From NCBI RefSeq assembly GCF_000092365.1, contig NC_014218.1, positions 1,116,001-1,180,000 on the forward strand: DNA of 64,000 nucleotides, given 5' to 3'. Positions within the stretch are counted from its first letter, which is position 1. Every line of letters starts with the position of its first letter. The notes below the pieces were generated by a model. That model saw only the letters and a program-made list of their open reading frames with translations, ran no database searches and had not been told where the DNA came from. The position numbers and the translations under genes are program-made. Source of the stretch: Arcanobacterium haemolyticum DSM 20595 (GTDB lineage Bacteria > Actinomycetota > Actinomycetes > Actinomycetales > Actinomycetaceae). Below are positions 54,329 to 63,926 of the stretch, one piece after another.

Positions 54329-55984
54329 TCAGTGATTAGCTACGTGCTCTTGGACTGTCTGGCGAGCTCGTGCCACGGCTTCTTCAGTTGTTTCAAACAA
54401 ATGATCTTCGATGGGGAGCGATCCGAACAGTTTCATGTTCCGCGCAGTACGAAGATGTTCTGGACGGAGCCCCTTCAGATACACAACGATTCCTTGCCGT
54501 TCGAATCGACTAATAACATCAGCAAGCGCATTGGCACCGGACGCATCCAGGATTCCCACGTGGGACATGGAGAAAACAACCACGCGAATATCGCGCCCGT
54601 ACTCTCCTATTTCTTCTGCCACGCGATCGGCCACACCGAAGAACATGGATCCGTCGAGCCGCAAGAGTGCGATATGTTCATCTCCTGGCATTGGCGGGAT
54701 TGGAAGTGGCAAGCGAACAACACCAGACATTCGGGAAAGATGGCGAATTGCCAACACGGCAGCAAGAAGCACACCGATGATGATGGCTTGGATCAGATCG
54801 AATGTCACGGTAACAAGTGCTGTCATCCAGAACACCACCATGTCTGATCGGGTTGAGGTGGTGACTTTGCGCAGGGTGGCTGGCGATACCATCCGGGTTG
54901 CGGTAACAAAGAGGACGCCGGCTAAAGTAGCGAGCGGAATTTGGGACACGAGTGGCGATACGAAGTAGACCACGCACAAGAGCACAATGGCATGTGTTAC
55001 CGCAGCGAGCCGGCTTCGCGCACCTGATTTCACATTCACGGCTGTGCGAGCGATCGCGCCAGTTGCGGGCATTCCGCCGAATACTCCAGCCCCAATTGAG
55101 GCGAGACCTTGCCCCACGAGTTCTCGATCCGGGTGATACGAACCTTGCCCCGGCATTCCGGCAGCAACGCGCGCAGAAAGGAGTGATTCAATTCCGGCCA
55201 GCATGGCAACAGCACACGCGGTAGGAATGAGTTGTTCTACCGTGTAGAGCGATAGTGTTGGCGCGGACGGCGCCGGCAGCGCGTGCGGGAGTTTCCCGAT
55301 CACTGGAACATTGAGCGCGATCAGCCACACTGCGATCGAAGAAACTATCACGGCCATGAGTGACGCTGGCAGTTTGGGAGCGATTTTTTCAGTTGCGAGG
55401 ATGAGGACGACGACTGAGGCGACGATCCCAAGCGTGTATATCGACGTTGGCCACAACGCTGCTTGGAATGCTAACAGAACGGACTGAAGTGTGCTGTGGC
55501 CTGCAGGAATGGATACTCCTAACGCCAAAGGAACTTGTTGCATGGCGATGATCGTGGCAATGCCAAGGGTAAATCCTTCCACAACCGACCAAGGGATAAG
55601 TGAAATCGCTTTGCCAAGTCCAAGTACGCCGGAGATGACCAGGATTATTCCTGCCAAGATACTCAGGAGCATAATGGACGATACGCCATGTTCGGCAACG
55701 ATCGGCGCAAGAATTACTACCATTGCCCCTGTTGGCCCGGATACCTGAACGTGTGAACCGCCAAAAACTGCGGCGATAATACCTGCAACAACAGCCGTAA
55801 TAAGGCCTGCCGCTGCTCCGACACCAGATGATACGCCAAACGCTAAAGCTAAAGGAAGGGCAACAATTCCTACAGTGATGCCAGCAACAAGATCTGCACG
55901 CCAGGTTTTGCGCACGTGGCGCCAATCCCGCCACGAAGGAAGTAATTTTCTCATGTGTGGCAGGGTGCCAAAGCCCGGTTTCAC
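54329..55984 (-). CDS. SulP/SLC26 family anion transporter with STAS domain
   Basis: A 551-residue transporter. It has about 14 helices with ITVGIVALPLALAFGVSSGVG and HVQVSGPTGAMVVILAPIV in the first half. The C-terminal STAS domain (about 435-545) contains VVVFSMSHVGILDASGANAL. Substrates in the family include sulfate, bicarbonate and dicarboxylates; none can be chosen here, though no sulfate assimilation gene is nearby and no carbonic anhydrase is fused. The GTG at 55984 has AGAGG 7 nt upstream; the ATG ten codons later has none. Confidence 0.92.
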   Translation of the reverse strand: MKPGFGTLPHMRKLLPSWRDWRHVRKTWRADLVAGITVGIVALPLALAFGVSSGVGAAAGLITAVVAGIIAAVFGGSHVQVSGPTGAMVVILAPIVAEHGVSSIMLLSILAGIILVISGVLGLGKAISLIPWSVVEGFTLGIATIIAMQQVPLALGVSIPAGHSTLQSVLLAFQAALWPTSIYTLGIVASVVVLILATEKIAPKLPASLMAVIVSSIAVWLIALNVPVIGKLPHALPAPSAPTLSLYTVEQLIPTACAVAMLAGIESLLSARVAAGMPGQGSYHPDRELVGQGLASIGAGVFGGMPATGAIARTAVNVKSGARSRLAAVTHAIVLLCVVYFVSPLVSQIPLATLAGVLFVTATRMVSPATLRKVTTSTRSDMVVFWMTALVTVTFDLIQAIIIGVLLAAVLAIRHLSRMSGVVRLPLPIPPMPGDEHIALLRLDGSMFFGVADRVAEEIGEYGRDIRVVVFSMSHVGILDASGANALADVISRFERQGIVVYLKGLRPEHLRTARNMKLFGSLPIEDHLFETTEEAVARARQTVQEHVANH

Positions 55985-56069
55985 AGATCGTCCTCTTTAT
56001 AATTATCGATTCATCATACAAACAGGAGTCAATATAGCACCGGGCTCACGCACCACCGGGTTACTAAGG

Positions 56070-56937
56070 TCAGGAAAAGGCCCTATTCGTGTTGAACGGC
56101 ATAGTAATGCGACTTACATGGACGTCAATCGACTGTTCAGCACTCCCGGCCACATATTCGATCTTGTCATTACGATCAATGCGATACGACTGATCGTAGC
56201 GGTCCTTAGAACCTGCAATGCTACCAACGAAACCTTGTTCGTCGCCGTAATAAGTTACAGGCTGACCGCGAGTCAAGTACATCAGTTCATCTGCTAACTT
56301 TGATCGATCCATCTGATGATCTGAGTCTTTGAATCGACGGGAAGTTTTCGTTTCCTTTTGCGTACCCAGTTGCGATGCAGCGATCGTTTTTAGGGTTGCC
56401 GTTGGCGAAGCGATCAGTCATAACAAAGTAGAAGTTTTGCCCAGCGCCTGGGTGGCGATATGGTGTTTTGACCAGCGCGTCGTCTTCTGAACGATATTCT
56501 TTTGCCAGTTCTTCAGAGCTTATGGATACTTTCCCAGTCGCGTCCGAATAGCCAAACGTTAGTTTCGTTGGGTGCGTGAGGTTGAGGTGGAAATTTTTCC
56601 CTGCGTTACCGTGTCCACCATTCCCGACGGCGTTGTTCCACGTTTCGTTGAGCACCAACTTAAATTCGTGCCTACCTGCGGGGATCCTCCATGTTCCGCT
56701 CTAGGTACGGGCGTGATCATCACGTGTAAGTTGTGTGCGATCGCATGTTTCAGACCAATTTTCTTCACAGCCTAAATGTTGTTGCATTGTGCCTGTTTGG
56801 GTTGAGGCGTGGGCTTTTTGGGTGCCGTATCCGTTCAGGAGGCCAGTAGCTATGAGGGAAAAAGTTGCGATAAGCGCCCATGTTTTTCGCCATGGACAAG
56901 AAGACGTATTTACTTTAATGTGTGTTATTGCAGGCAT
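56070..56937 (-). pseudogene. decayed secreted GH13 amylase/pullulanase gene
   Basis: Pieces of one gene in order. A signal peptide with LGCEENWSETCDRTQLT (56937-56704) is followed by an in-frame TAG at 56703-56701, perhaps from a Trp codon. The same frame then continues SGTWRIPAGRHEFKLVLNET and reaches the glycosidase start FYFVMTDRFANGNPKND, then breaks near 56330. A shifted frame resumes with KLADELMYLTRGQPVTYYGDEQGF, which belongs some hundreds of residues further on in such enzymes. A second jump leads to KIEYVAGSAEQSIDVHVSR, which looks like the protein's far C-terminal part. So there is one nonsense mutation and at least one, probably two, large internal deletions. Confidence 0.85.
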
Positions 56938-57176
56938 GTGTAAGACTCCTTAGAGTATTCGGGGAAGTCCCGTTAATGTGCTTTTAGTTTAAACCTAGAA
57001 ATTGTGCCATCCATCACTTACGGGAAGATTGCGGTAAAACCCCCGCACACCTTCAGAGAATTCACAGCCACACGCATGCCTAAAATTTTTCTCACAAATA
57101 ATTCGATTTTTTGAACATATTAGCAATGCGGGCCAAAACTGATTGACTTAAGCACATAAGTTTCATAAGTTGGCGG

Positions 57177-57228
57177 CACTACATAAAAATGTAGTGTCGG
57201 CGGGAGCAATATAGATATCTACCTATAT
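57177..57228 (+). promoter_or_regulatory. hairpins upstream of the surface glycosidase-like gene
   Basis: The 334-nt gap between the pseudogene and the next gene holds a perfect 8-bp hairpin, CACTACAT / ATGTAGTG with an A4 loop (57177-57196), and a second dyad, ATATAG / CTATAT, in 57209-57228. A TTGACT at 57144-57149 could be a -35, but no matching -10 is clear. Nothing else is seen in the gap. Confidence 0.4.
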
Positions 57229-57271
57229 GCCCCTTTCGTACAATGACGTATGTAAACGACGAGGATTTTCC

Positions 57272-60200
57272 ATGAAATCACCAATAAGAAGATTATCCGC
57301 TTCAATAGCAGCGCTTGCTCTAGCAGGAACTGGAGCAGCAAGCGTCGCACAGAGTGCTTACGCAACGGAAAATGATACCGGCCCAATAATTCTGGACAAA
57401 GTTGATTCACGTTCCGAAGCATTACTTCACGATGTGATCATCGATCAACTTCCTTTCGGAAAACCAGGAGTTTATGAAAGGTTTTCACCGAAAAAACACG
57501 ATTATGAAGCAACTGCGTATTACCACACGAAATCGATAACGATCCGCACGATCGCTAAAGAAGGCATCACTCCAACAATCAATGGAACCCCAGTTGATCA
57601 GCAGGGACGAGGCACGGTTGCTCTTTCTAACGGCGATAATACTGTAACGATTACGGCAGGCTCAGAAACATATCGAATCAACGTTCATAAAGTAAATACA
57701 GATTTCCGCGGCAACGTCATGCTTTCAGCGACTGCTACAACCAGTTCTGGTACTGAATCGGACAACAAAGCTGTTGTAGATAATAACCGTGATACCCATT
57801 GGCAGGTAGCCACAGCAGTCCAGAAAAAGACTTGGGATGAACAGCCCACAGGCATTGAACTCCATCTAAGCAAAGCACAATACGTTGCCCGGTTAACGGC
57901 GTGGGGACTACCGGTGTCTCACAAAGGTTCAGCATGGAATCAATTAGGGTCATCTGTAAGTATTGCCATCCAGACTGAAGATGCCGGAGAATGGGTAGAA
58001 GTTGTTTCTCAAGCAAATGTGCGCAATGACGGCGGTATCTGGTATTGGGATCTTGGCGGATACCATAAAGCCAAGAACATTCGGCTCTGGCTAAACCCTA
58101 CAACAAATGTTGAAAATCCCAAAGAGGCAACTATCGACTCTATTCGCTTTGACGATGTTGAAATCTGGGGGCTTCCAGAAGGGAAAACTCCCGAAGCACT
58201 ACCAGCGGAGCCAGCAAAGAACAGCACAGGTTTCAACCCAGGAACAGGTAAATGGGGCGTGGATCGTGCACAGGCTCTCGCACTTCAATACGGAATACTT
58301 ATGCCTGCGTGGATTCCGAGTGAATCCTATGGGCGTTCTGTGATGAACAAACATGAACAAGATCTTTCGGGCGGGGCAATCCCCATGTTCTATGATCCAC
58401 CGTTGTTCAACACTCCAGCTATGAAAGCGCTGGGAAATTCGCCATGGTCTATAGCCAAAGCACCTGGTGGAAATAATTCACTTACTGATCAGGCTGAGCT
58501 CAAAGACTTCTTGTCGGAAAACATGCAAGCTTACCGATCATCACTTGTTGATATTCAGTATGGTGATGAAGGCGGATATGACGAACATCAGTTACGCCTT
58601 TTTAAAAAATGGTTCGAATGGTCCAAAAATCAGTATCCAGGCGCAATCACTCACAGCAATCAAAACGGTGACGGAACATGGATAAATAATATTTCCACAT
58701 ACGTCAGTCAAGCCAAACCAGATTTATTAAGCTGGGATACCTACTACTACATGGGGAATGATAACCCGAATATGAACCCTGCAAATGCGGTTCAATCCCA
58801 TTTGAGCACTACTGTGTGGAAAACATATCGTAAGGCGGCACTCGAAGGCCTGACCGGCGATGGTACTCAACCCATCATGTACGGCCAGTATTTAGACTAC
58901 AACCACCAATCCAACGTATCCGAATCGCAAAAATCCATCACCACAATGCTCTCCTTAGCTTCCGGGCAAAAATGGCTTGGCTTATTCCGAATGGAACAAA
59001 ATGGATTCGATAAAGGTGGCCTATTCGATCACGATGGCGCTCCGACACATGAATTCTACGAATTTGCGGATGGGTTTAAAGACGCACAAGGGATGGGCAA
59101 AAAGCTCGTAGCACTCAACAATACATATGTTGCTACAGTCCCCGGAACATATAACGGATCCAAAAACTCAGCACCAAGTGGCTGGAAGATGGGTAAATTT
59201 ACAAGTAGTGATGCGCGAAAAGTCAATGCCGAATATGGTGTGATCAACGTAAGCGCAACCAACATCGGAACAACCAATAATGGAGAACCAGGCGACGTCG
59301 TCGTCGGGTATTTCGATAAACTACCAGGACTCGAAGACGCCAAAACAAAAGAAATTTTCGGAACCAACGCAACAAACCCGAAAGCTATCATGGTAGTCAA
59401 CGGTCTGGTTGGCCAAACAGACAAACTCGTCCAACTCTTGGAACCAAGAACCGATAACGGCGCTTTCTGGCAAACCGCGCAAGACGTCACCCTCACACTT
59501 GCCAAACCAACCGACGCAGCCAAACTCATGCTCGTAGACTCGAAGACCGGACAACAAACAGAAGTTACCCCAAAGATAAACGAACATAATGCCACCGTGA
59601 CACTACGACTCGGTGGCGGACAAGGCGCTCTACTGTACTGGACCGCCCCAAACAAAGCCGATAATGGTGAAGTACCCGCACCTGATGATCCAGCCGCGAA
59701 GATCGGAACACCATTCCATCCATCCAAAATCTGGGCAGATTCTGAGCAATTTACCAAAGAAACTCGGCCAAACGGAACAAAAGAAGCTCTGCTTGATGGT
59801 ACCGATACTGATCCAAATACAGAAACCTTCTGGCATTCCCAATGGGACCCACAACCCCAACCAGATTTCCCACATGCACTTGTTGTTCCTACTGACGGAA
59901 AGCTCATATGCGGAGCAACCACAACCGCTCGCGAAGGAGCTAGCGATGGGCCTCAAAAGGCAACTTACTACCACGGCCCTGCTCGCGAAACGTACGTTAA
60001 ACCTCAACCAGATGGTCAATGGGAAAACTTTACTGAAGTGAAAACTGTAACCCTTAATGCATCTGGCCAAACGATCGTTAAATTCGATCAACCAGTTAAA
60101 GCAGACGCGATTGGTTTAGGACTTTTCAACAGTATCGCAGAAGGGAAAAAGTACACTCATATGGCAGATCTTCGCCTGATTGAGTGCCCGAAGGAAACCT

Positions 60201-60424
60201 TCCCAGCCGATCCGCCGAAAACTAATTCTCCACAAACACCCCTTCCGCCAAAAACGGATCTGGTAATGGACACGATACCCTCGAACATCCCTAAGGCCAC
60301 TACCCCAGTCACAAAACACTTGGCTGCTACAGGTACATCCTTAGCACCCCTTGCGCTAATCGCACTCGGCCTCATAGCTACAGGAGCTCTAGGCCTAGCT
60401 AAACGCAGAACACGGGCCCTCTAG
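57272..60424 (+). CDS. LAATG-anchored surface protein with discoidin-like domains and glycosidase-like barrel
   Basis: A 1050-residue secreted protein. Its parts are: signal peptide (1-32); a cadherin-like beta sandwich (about 55-140); a discoidin/CBM32-like domain (about 150-300; VVDNNRDTHWQVA and WVEVVSQANVRNDGG); a probable TIM barrel (about 330-640) with YGDEGGYDEHQ and LLSWDTYYYMGND offering acidic catalytic candidates; a beta domain; a second discoidin-like domain (about 850-1000); a Pro-rich stalk; and LAATGT, a helix and an Arg tail. I do not recognise the exact glycosidase family. The ATG follows GAGGATTTTCC. It was probably built for host glycans. Confidence 0.85.
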   Translation: MKSPIRRLSASIAALALAGTGAASVAQSAYATENDTGPIILDKVDSRSEALLHDVIIDQLPFGKPGVYERFSPKKHDYEATAYYHTKSITIRTIAKEGITPTINGTPVDQQGRGTVALSNGDNTVTITAGSETYRINVHKVNTDFRGNVMLSATATTSSGTESDNKAVVDNNRDTHWQVATAVQKKTWDEQPTGIELHLSKAQYVARLTAWGLPVSHKGSAWNQLGSSVSIAIQTEDAGEWVEVVSQANVRNDGGIWYWDLGGYHKAKNIRLWLNPTTNVENPKEATIDSIRFDDVEIWGLPEGKTPEALPAEPAKNSTGFNPGTGKWGVDRAQALALQYGILMPAWIPSESYGRSVMNKHEQDLSGGAIPMFYDPPLFNTPAMKALGNSPWSIAKAPGGNNSLTDQAELKDFLSENMQAYRSSLVDIQYGDEGGYDEHQLRLFKKWFEWSKNQYPGAITHSNQNGDGTWINNISTYVSQAKPDLLSWDTYYYMGNDNPNMNPANAVQSHLSTTVWKTYRKAALEGLTGDGTQPIMYGQYLDYNHQSNVSESQKSITTMLSLASGQKWLGLFRMEQNGFDKGGLFDHDGAPTHEFYEFADGFKDAQGMGKKLVALNNTYVATVPGTYNGSKNSAPSGWKMGKFTSSDARKVNAEYGVINVSATNIGTTNNGEPGDVVVGYFDKLPGLEDAKTKEIFGTNATNPKAIMVVNGLVGQTDKLVQLLEPRTDNGAFWQTAQDVTLTLAKPTDAAKLMLVDSKTGQQTEVTPKINEHNATVTLRLGGGQGALLYWTAPNKADNGEVPAPDDPAAKIGTPFHPSKIWADSEQFTKETRPNGTKEALLDGTDTDPNTETFWHSQWDPQPQPDFPHALVVPTDGKLICGATTTAREGASDGPQKATYYHGPARETYVKPQPDGQWENFTEVKTVTLNASGQTIVKFDQPVKADAIGLGLFNSIAEGKKYTHMADLRLIECPKETFPADPPKTNSPQTPLPPKTDLVMDTIPSNIPKATTPVTKHLAATGTSLAPLALIALGLIATGALGLAKRRTRAL

Positions 60425-60431
60425 TAATAGA

Positions 60432-60470
60432 AAATGTGTGCGGCTGGTTGCCAGCCGCACACATTTCTTT
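60432..60470 (+). terminator. terminator of the surface protein gene
   Basis: A 16-bp perfect stem, AAATGTGTGCGGCTGG / CCAGCCGCACACATTT with loop TTG, starting 8 nt after the stop and followed by CTTT. Confidence 0.85.
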
Positions 60471-60784
60471 AGCATCCGTAAAACATTACTAACACCCGCA
60501 TGAATGCCCTAACATCAATTGCACAGGGAAAAGCGACACATCGTTATCATCGCATGGCTCTTTTGCCAACAAAGATTCAACCGCAAAATTAGCCATCTCG
60601 CATACAGCTTGGGCGGCAGTTGATAATCAAGGGTAGGTGTAATTCACATTGTCTACCGCGCGTTTTTCCTAGTGGCAGGCTGGTTTCGCCCCATCCGTGT
60701 GACCTGCGTCCCGCATCGCTTTGTATCCAACTCGTACGGTCTGCGAGCATATCGATGAATCACGCACTTCTCTGTCTACCTGAC

Positions 60785-60834
60785 ACCTTTCGGCAGCACT
60801 CATACTTTTCGGCGCAAGCTACACTTTTTGGCGC
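60785..60834. repeat. three 19-bp-spaced repeats resembling an IS end
   Basis: ACCTTTCGGCAGC (60785), ACTTTTCGGCGC (60804) and ACTTTTTGGCGC (60823) recur every 19 bp. Iterated motifs of this kind are found at IS21-family ends. No transposase gene lies nearby on this side; the stretch 60471-61262 otherwise holds no gene that I can support. Confidence 0.45.
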
Positions 60835-61062
60835 TCCCCCCTAGAGTGTCATTCGCGATCCGATCGAAGCACCTAAAACGCGCCCACACATCCTCTCCTG
60901 CGCCTGCTCTAAGCCATGCCAGAAACACAATGAACCCCTCGTTTTCCGCGTTCTGCCAAGTAAAACTCGGAACCCGAGGGGTTCGTGCCGCACTCACACT
61001 TTTGTATCCAAAGTAGAGTGCAGATGGTTGCCTCTACGCTACTATGGATACTTTTGTGTAGC

Positions 61063-61111
61063 GGGGGTAGTTTTTAGAAAGGGGGTGTACTTTCCACGCA
61101 GGGGGTACTTT
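61063..61111. repeat. iterated GGGGGT motifs resembling an IS end
   Basis: GGGGGTAGTTTTT (61063), GGGGGTGTACTTTCC (61081) and GGGGGTACTTTCG (61101) repeat at 18-20 bp. GTATCCA and TGGATAC lie in inverted order upstream. It is likely a leftover transposon terminus of the IS21 kind. Confidence 0.45.
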
Positions 61112-61262
61112 CGCCACGTCCGCACCTTTCGATCTGATTCTTTATTCCCGATGTTGCTTCGCTGCTTCGTTACCGAAGATCAAATCGCATCAAGGCTTTA
61201 TGTTTGCGCGTAGTTCACTGATAGAATGAGCGCGAACATAAGTTGAGTATGGGGTGTGTGTC

Positions 61263-61373
61263 ATGGTTCAAAGCATTCCCATGCTGGTCTACCCCACCGC
61301 CACGATCATTGCCGAGAAACTCCAAACCATCCTATCAAGGGCCACGTTCAACACTCGCATGCCCGAATTCTAA
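61263..61373 (+). pseudogene. remnant of an AbiEii-type nucleotidyltransferase toxin
   Basis: A 36-codon open stretch reading MVQSIPMLVYPTATIIAEKL and, further on, SRATFNTRM. It resembles the segment of AbiEii/AbiGii toxins where a YPxxTxIAEK motif is followed by the NTRMKDFYDL block; here it breaks off right after NTRM with a stop. The main nucleotidyltransferase domain and the AbiEi antitoxin are gone. The stop codon TAA forms part of the Shine-Dalgarno of the next gene. Confidence 0.65.
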
Positions 61374-61381
61374 GGAGAAAA

Positions 61382-61945
61382 ATGTTTATATTAGAATTAC
61401 ACCAAGGTGGAATGAGCACAGAGCTAGGACTATTTGACACCATAGAAGAAGGAAGAAAATTTGTATCTCAACTTAAAGGATACAAATTTGAAGAGATAGA
61501 CGGATTTGAATACGAAACTATAAAGCTAGATTCAATCTCAGACTACATGGAACTAGAAATAAACGGCAACATAGTACCACTAACTAAGTTTATGTTTACA
61601 GAAGATGGCGATGTAGAAGTATATTGGAAAGAAATTCCAAACCTATCTAAAAAAGGAAAAGGAATCGTAGAAGGTACAACTAGAGTGGATGCCTACACAG
61701 TAGCGAATTCAGATTTAAGAGAATATATCGAAGCGAGAGATAATAATTATTTAGAAGTAAAGAAAAATCTAGAAAAGAAAGGCTACCAAGTAGAAAGAGC
61801 CTACTTCGGATCAGAAGACGGAGAAGCAATCCTATTTAGAAAAAAAGATTCAGAAGATTGGCACTTCTTAACCCATATGGATCCAGAATTCACAGAAGAA
61901 TTTGATTTAGATGAATGTTTAGAAATGGTAGAAGAAGATAATTAA
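61382..61945 (+). CDS. AT-rich foreign gene of unknown function
   Basis: A 187-residue acidic, soluble protein that I do not recognise. It starts MFILELHQGGMSTELGLFDT, has no membrane segment or signal, and ends in a Glu/Asp-rich tail (LDECLEMVEEDN). Base composition and codons (AGA, ATA, TTA, AAA) are far more AT-rich than any neighbour, so it came from a low-GC donor such as a Firmicute. The size, acidity and solitary position suit an immunity or anti-phage protein, but this is a guess. TAAGGAG gives a good ribosome binding site, and a classic terminator follows. Confidence 0.75.
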   Translation: MFILELHQGGMSTELGLFDTIEEGRKFVSQLKGYKFEEIDGFEYETIKLDSISDYMELEINGNIVPLTKFMFTEDGDVEVYWKEIPNLSKKGKGIVEGTTRVDAYTVANSDLREYIEARDNNYLEVKKNLEKKGYQVERAYFGSEDGEAILFRKKDSEDWHFLTHMDPEFTEEFDLDECLEMVEEDN

Positions 61946-61962
61946 ATTGAAAGCTAAAAGCC

Positions 61963-61980
61963 ACCACTCGGTGGTTTTTT
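61963..61980 (+). terminator. terminator of the AT-rich gene
   Basis: ACCAC-TCG-GTGGT followed by T6, 17 nt after the stop codon. It was probably carried along with the foreign gene. Confidence 0.8.
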
Positions 61981-61982
61981 AT

Positions 61983-62726
61983 TTCTAAATTCAGGATGCC
62001 TCATGTCTATTTGAGTCTGGAATGGTTTTCATGTCTCGTATTTTTTTGAGTGTGTGATGGGTGTTAGGCGAGCCGGGTTTTGATTCCGTGTTCGTAGCGT
62101 TGTTCGTGGCGTTTTTGTTTCAGGGCCGATGGTCAGTGTCTCGGTTTTCTTTCATGGATGGCTGATGAGGTGGTTTTGAAGGCGGGTGATTTCTTGGGTG
62201 AGTTCAGCGTGGTTGTCGCCCTTCACGACGCGCTCTTGACGTTCGGCTGTCAACGGTCGATCGTTGCCGTGCTCATAGATAACACGTCAGCCCGGGTGTT
62301 CTTGTGTTGTAGTGCTCGCCATCGATACGTTCACCGTGGCGTTCACGGGGCGTCAATCTATGCTGGCAGTCCCGCAGCCACATATGTCCCGCACGCCATA
62401 CCTTCCACAATCCAGATCCGGATGAAGAATGTCTTCGCTCCTACACGGTAAACCTGACCTAACCGTTTAGCTACGTCAACACCCACCATTTCCAGAGCTA
62501 CTTCCTCATTTATACGACAATTATTTCGCGCTCAGAACACGTAAGGCACCACTAACGCTTCACACTCATTTTCCATAAAGTACGTCGTTCGGTTGAAATG
62601 ACGGATAGTTTTCAGTATCCTACTTCGTGGCCGAATTGCGCCTGGCGTGTATGCGCCTCGGTTTGGTTTGGCTCACATACTGTACATTTGGCGAATGCCT
62701 CTGGGGGGGTGCCCCTATGTTGTGTG
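61983..62726. other. gene-free scar between foreign gene and IS110
   Basis: No intact gene. Two similar elements, CATGTCTATTTGAGT (about 62000) and CATGTCTCGTATTTTTTTGAGT (about 62029), resemble iterated transposon-end motifs. On the minus strand, about 62290-62155 reads as 45 open codons, including AERQERVVKGDNHAELTQEI, possibly part of an old transposase; I could not identify it. Confidence 0.4.
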
Positions 62727-63926
62727 TCAAGCTGCCAGGGCGGTGTCGGGGACGTCGTAGAGGGTGCCGTCTCGGAGCATGGCGTACAGGACTGTGAGTC
62801 TGCGGTGGGCGAGGGCGATGATGGCTTGGTTGTGTCGTTTGCCTTGGGCTCGTTTGCGGTCGTAGTAGGCGCGGCTGACCGGGTCGGTGCGGATCACGGC
62901 GAAAGCTGACAGGAACAGGGCGCGTTTGAGGCGTTTGTTGCCTGAGTGGCTGACTCGTTCAGACTTGATCGATGACCCGGACTGACGGGTGGTCGGTGCC
63001 AGGCCAGCGTAGGAGGCCAGGGCTGCTGAGCTGGTGAAGGTCTTCCCTGCAAGTTCAGCGATGATCACGGCAGCGGTCCTGAGACCGATGCCGGGCATGG
63101 ATCTCAGGACCAGGTAAAGAGGGTGGGTGGCCACGATCTTCTCTACCTCTGAAGCGACGTTGGCGCGTTGAGCGTGCAGGCTCACCAGTTGGCGGGCCAG
63201 GTGCGGGATGACTAGGCCCGCGGCTTCGGTGCCGGTGACTATCACCGACTGCTTCGCTAGCGCGGTAAGAATATCCTCGGTCCATGCAGCGTGGCGGCGA
63301 GCTCCGTGCTTTTTGAGTTTCGCATCCATTCTGGCTCGCCCGGCTTTGCGTAGAGCCTGCGGGGTTGGCCAGGTAGCGAGCACTTCGAGGATCGCGTCAT
63401 GTTCCAGGCGTGGTCCGAGAACTCTTTCCAGTTCAGGGTGGATTTGGGTGAACAGCCCGCGGATCCGGTTGGAGACTTGATTGACCTGCCGTGAGAGGTC
63501 AAGGTCGAAACCGGTGAGCATCGCCAGTCCTGCCTCGTCCTGGTCGGTCTTGGTGAGCTGGCGCAGGGTGTGGGGAAGGCTGCGGGCTGCGTCAGCGATA
63601 ATGAACGCATCCTTTTCATCAGTCTTCGCCTCGCCCGGGTATAGGTCAGCGATCCGGCGCATGGTCAGCCCCGGCAGGTAGGCGACCTCGATGCCCATAT
63701 GTTGGGCGACCGCGATGGCGAGAGCGCCGATTGTTGCCGGCTGATCCACGACCACCAGCACAGAGCCTTTCGCTGACAGATTCGTGTAGATATCAGTGAG
63801 TTTTTGTTCGTTGTTGGGCAGGGTCTTATTCCATAACACCTGCCCGGAATCGGTTAGTGCGCAGGCCCAGTGGTCGGTCTTGCCGACGTCCAGTCCTAGA
63901 AAAATGTCTGGTCGGTCAGTTCTCAT
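62727..63926 (-). mobile_element. IS110 family transposase
   Basis: A 399-residue DEDD transposase, apparently intact. The N-terminal RuvC-like domain has GLDVGKTDHWACAL with the first Asp, VVVDQPATIGAL and AKTDEKDAFIIADAAR with further acidic residues. The C-terminal transposase_20 domain has LRSMPGIGLRTAAVIIAELAG and the Ser-containing region GSSIKSERVSHSGNKRLKRALF. The ATG at 63926 follows GAGAGGAC; upstream in-frame ATGs exist. IS110 elements lack clear inverted repeats, so the element's borders cannot be set. Recent work shows that some IS110 members use a structured bridge RNA encoded next to the transposase. Confidence 0.92.

Noticed and set aside
60620-60844. Possible 74-codon gene after the surface protein
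   Set aside because: No ribosome binding site, odd composition, and its 3' part is the 19-bp repeat array; it looks like chance.
61061-61111. G-quadruplex from G5 runs
   Set aside because: Only three runs are present, with loops of 13-15 nt, so a stable intramolecular quadruplex is unlikely; transposon-end repeats explain them better.
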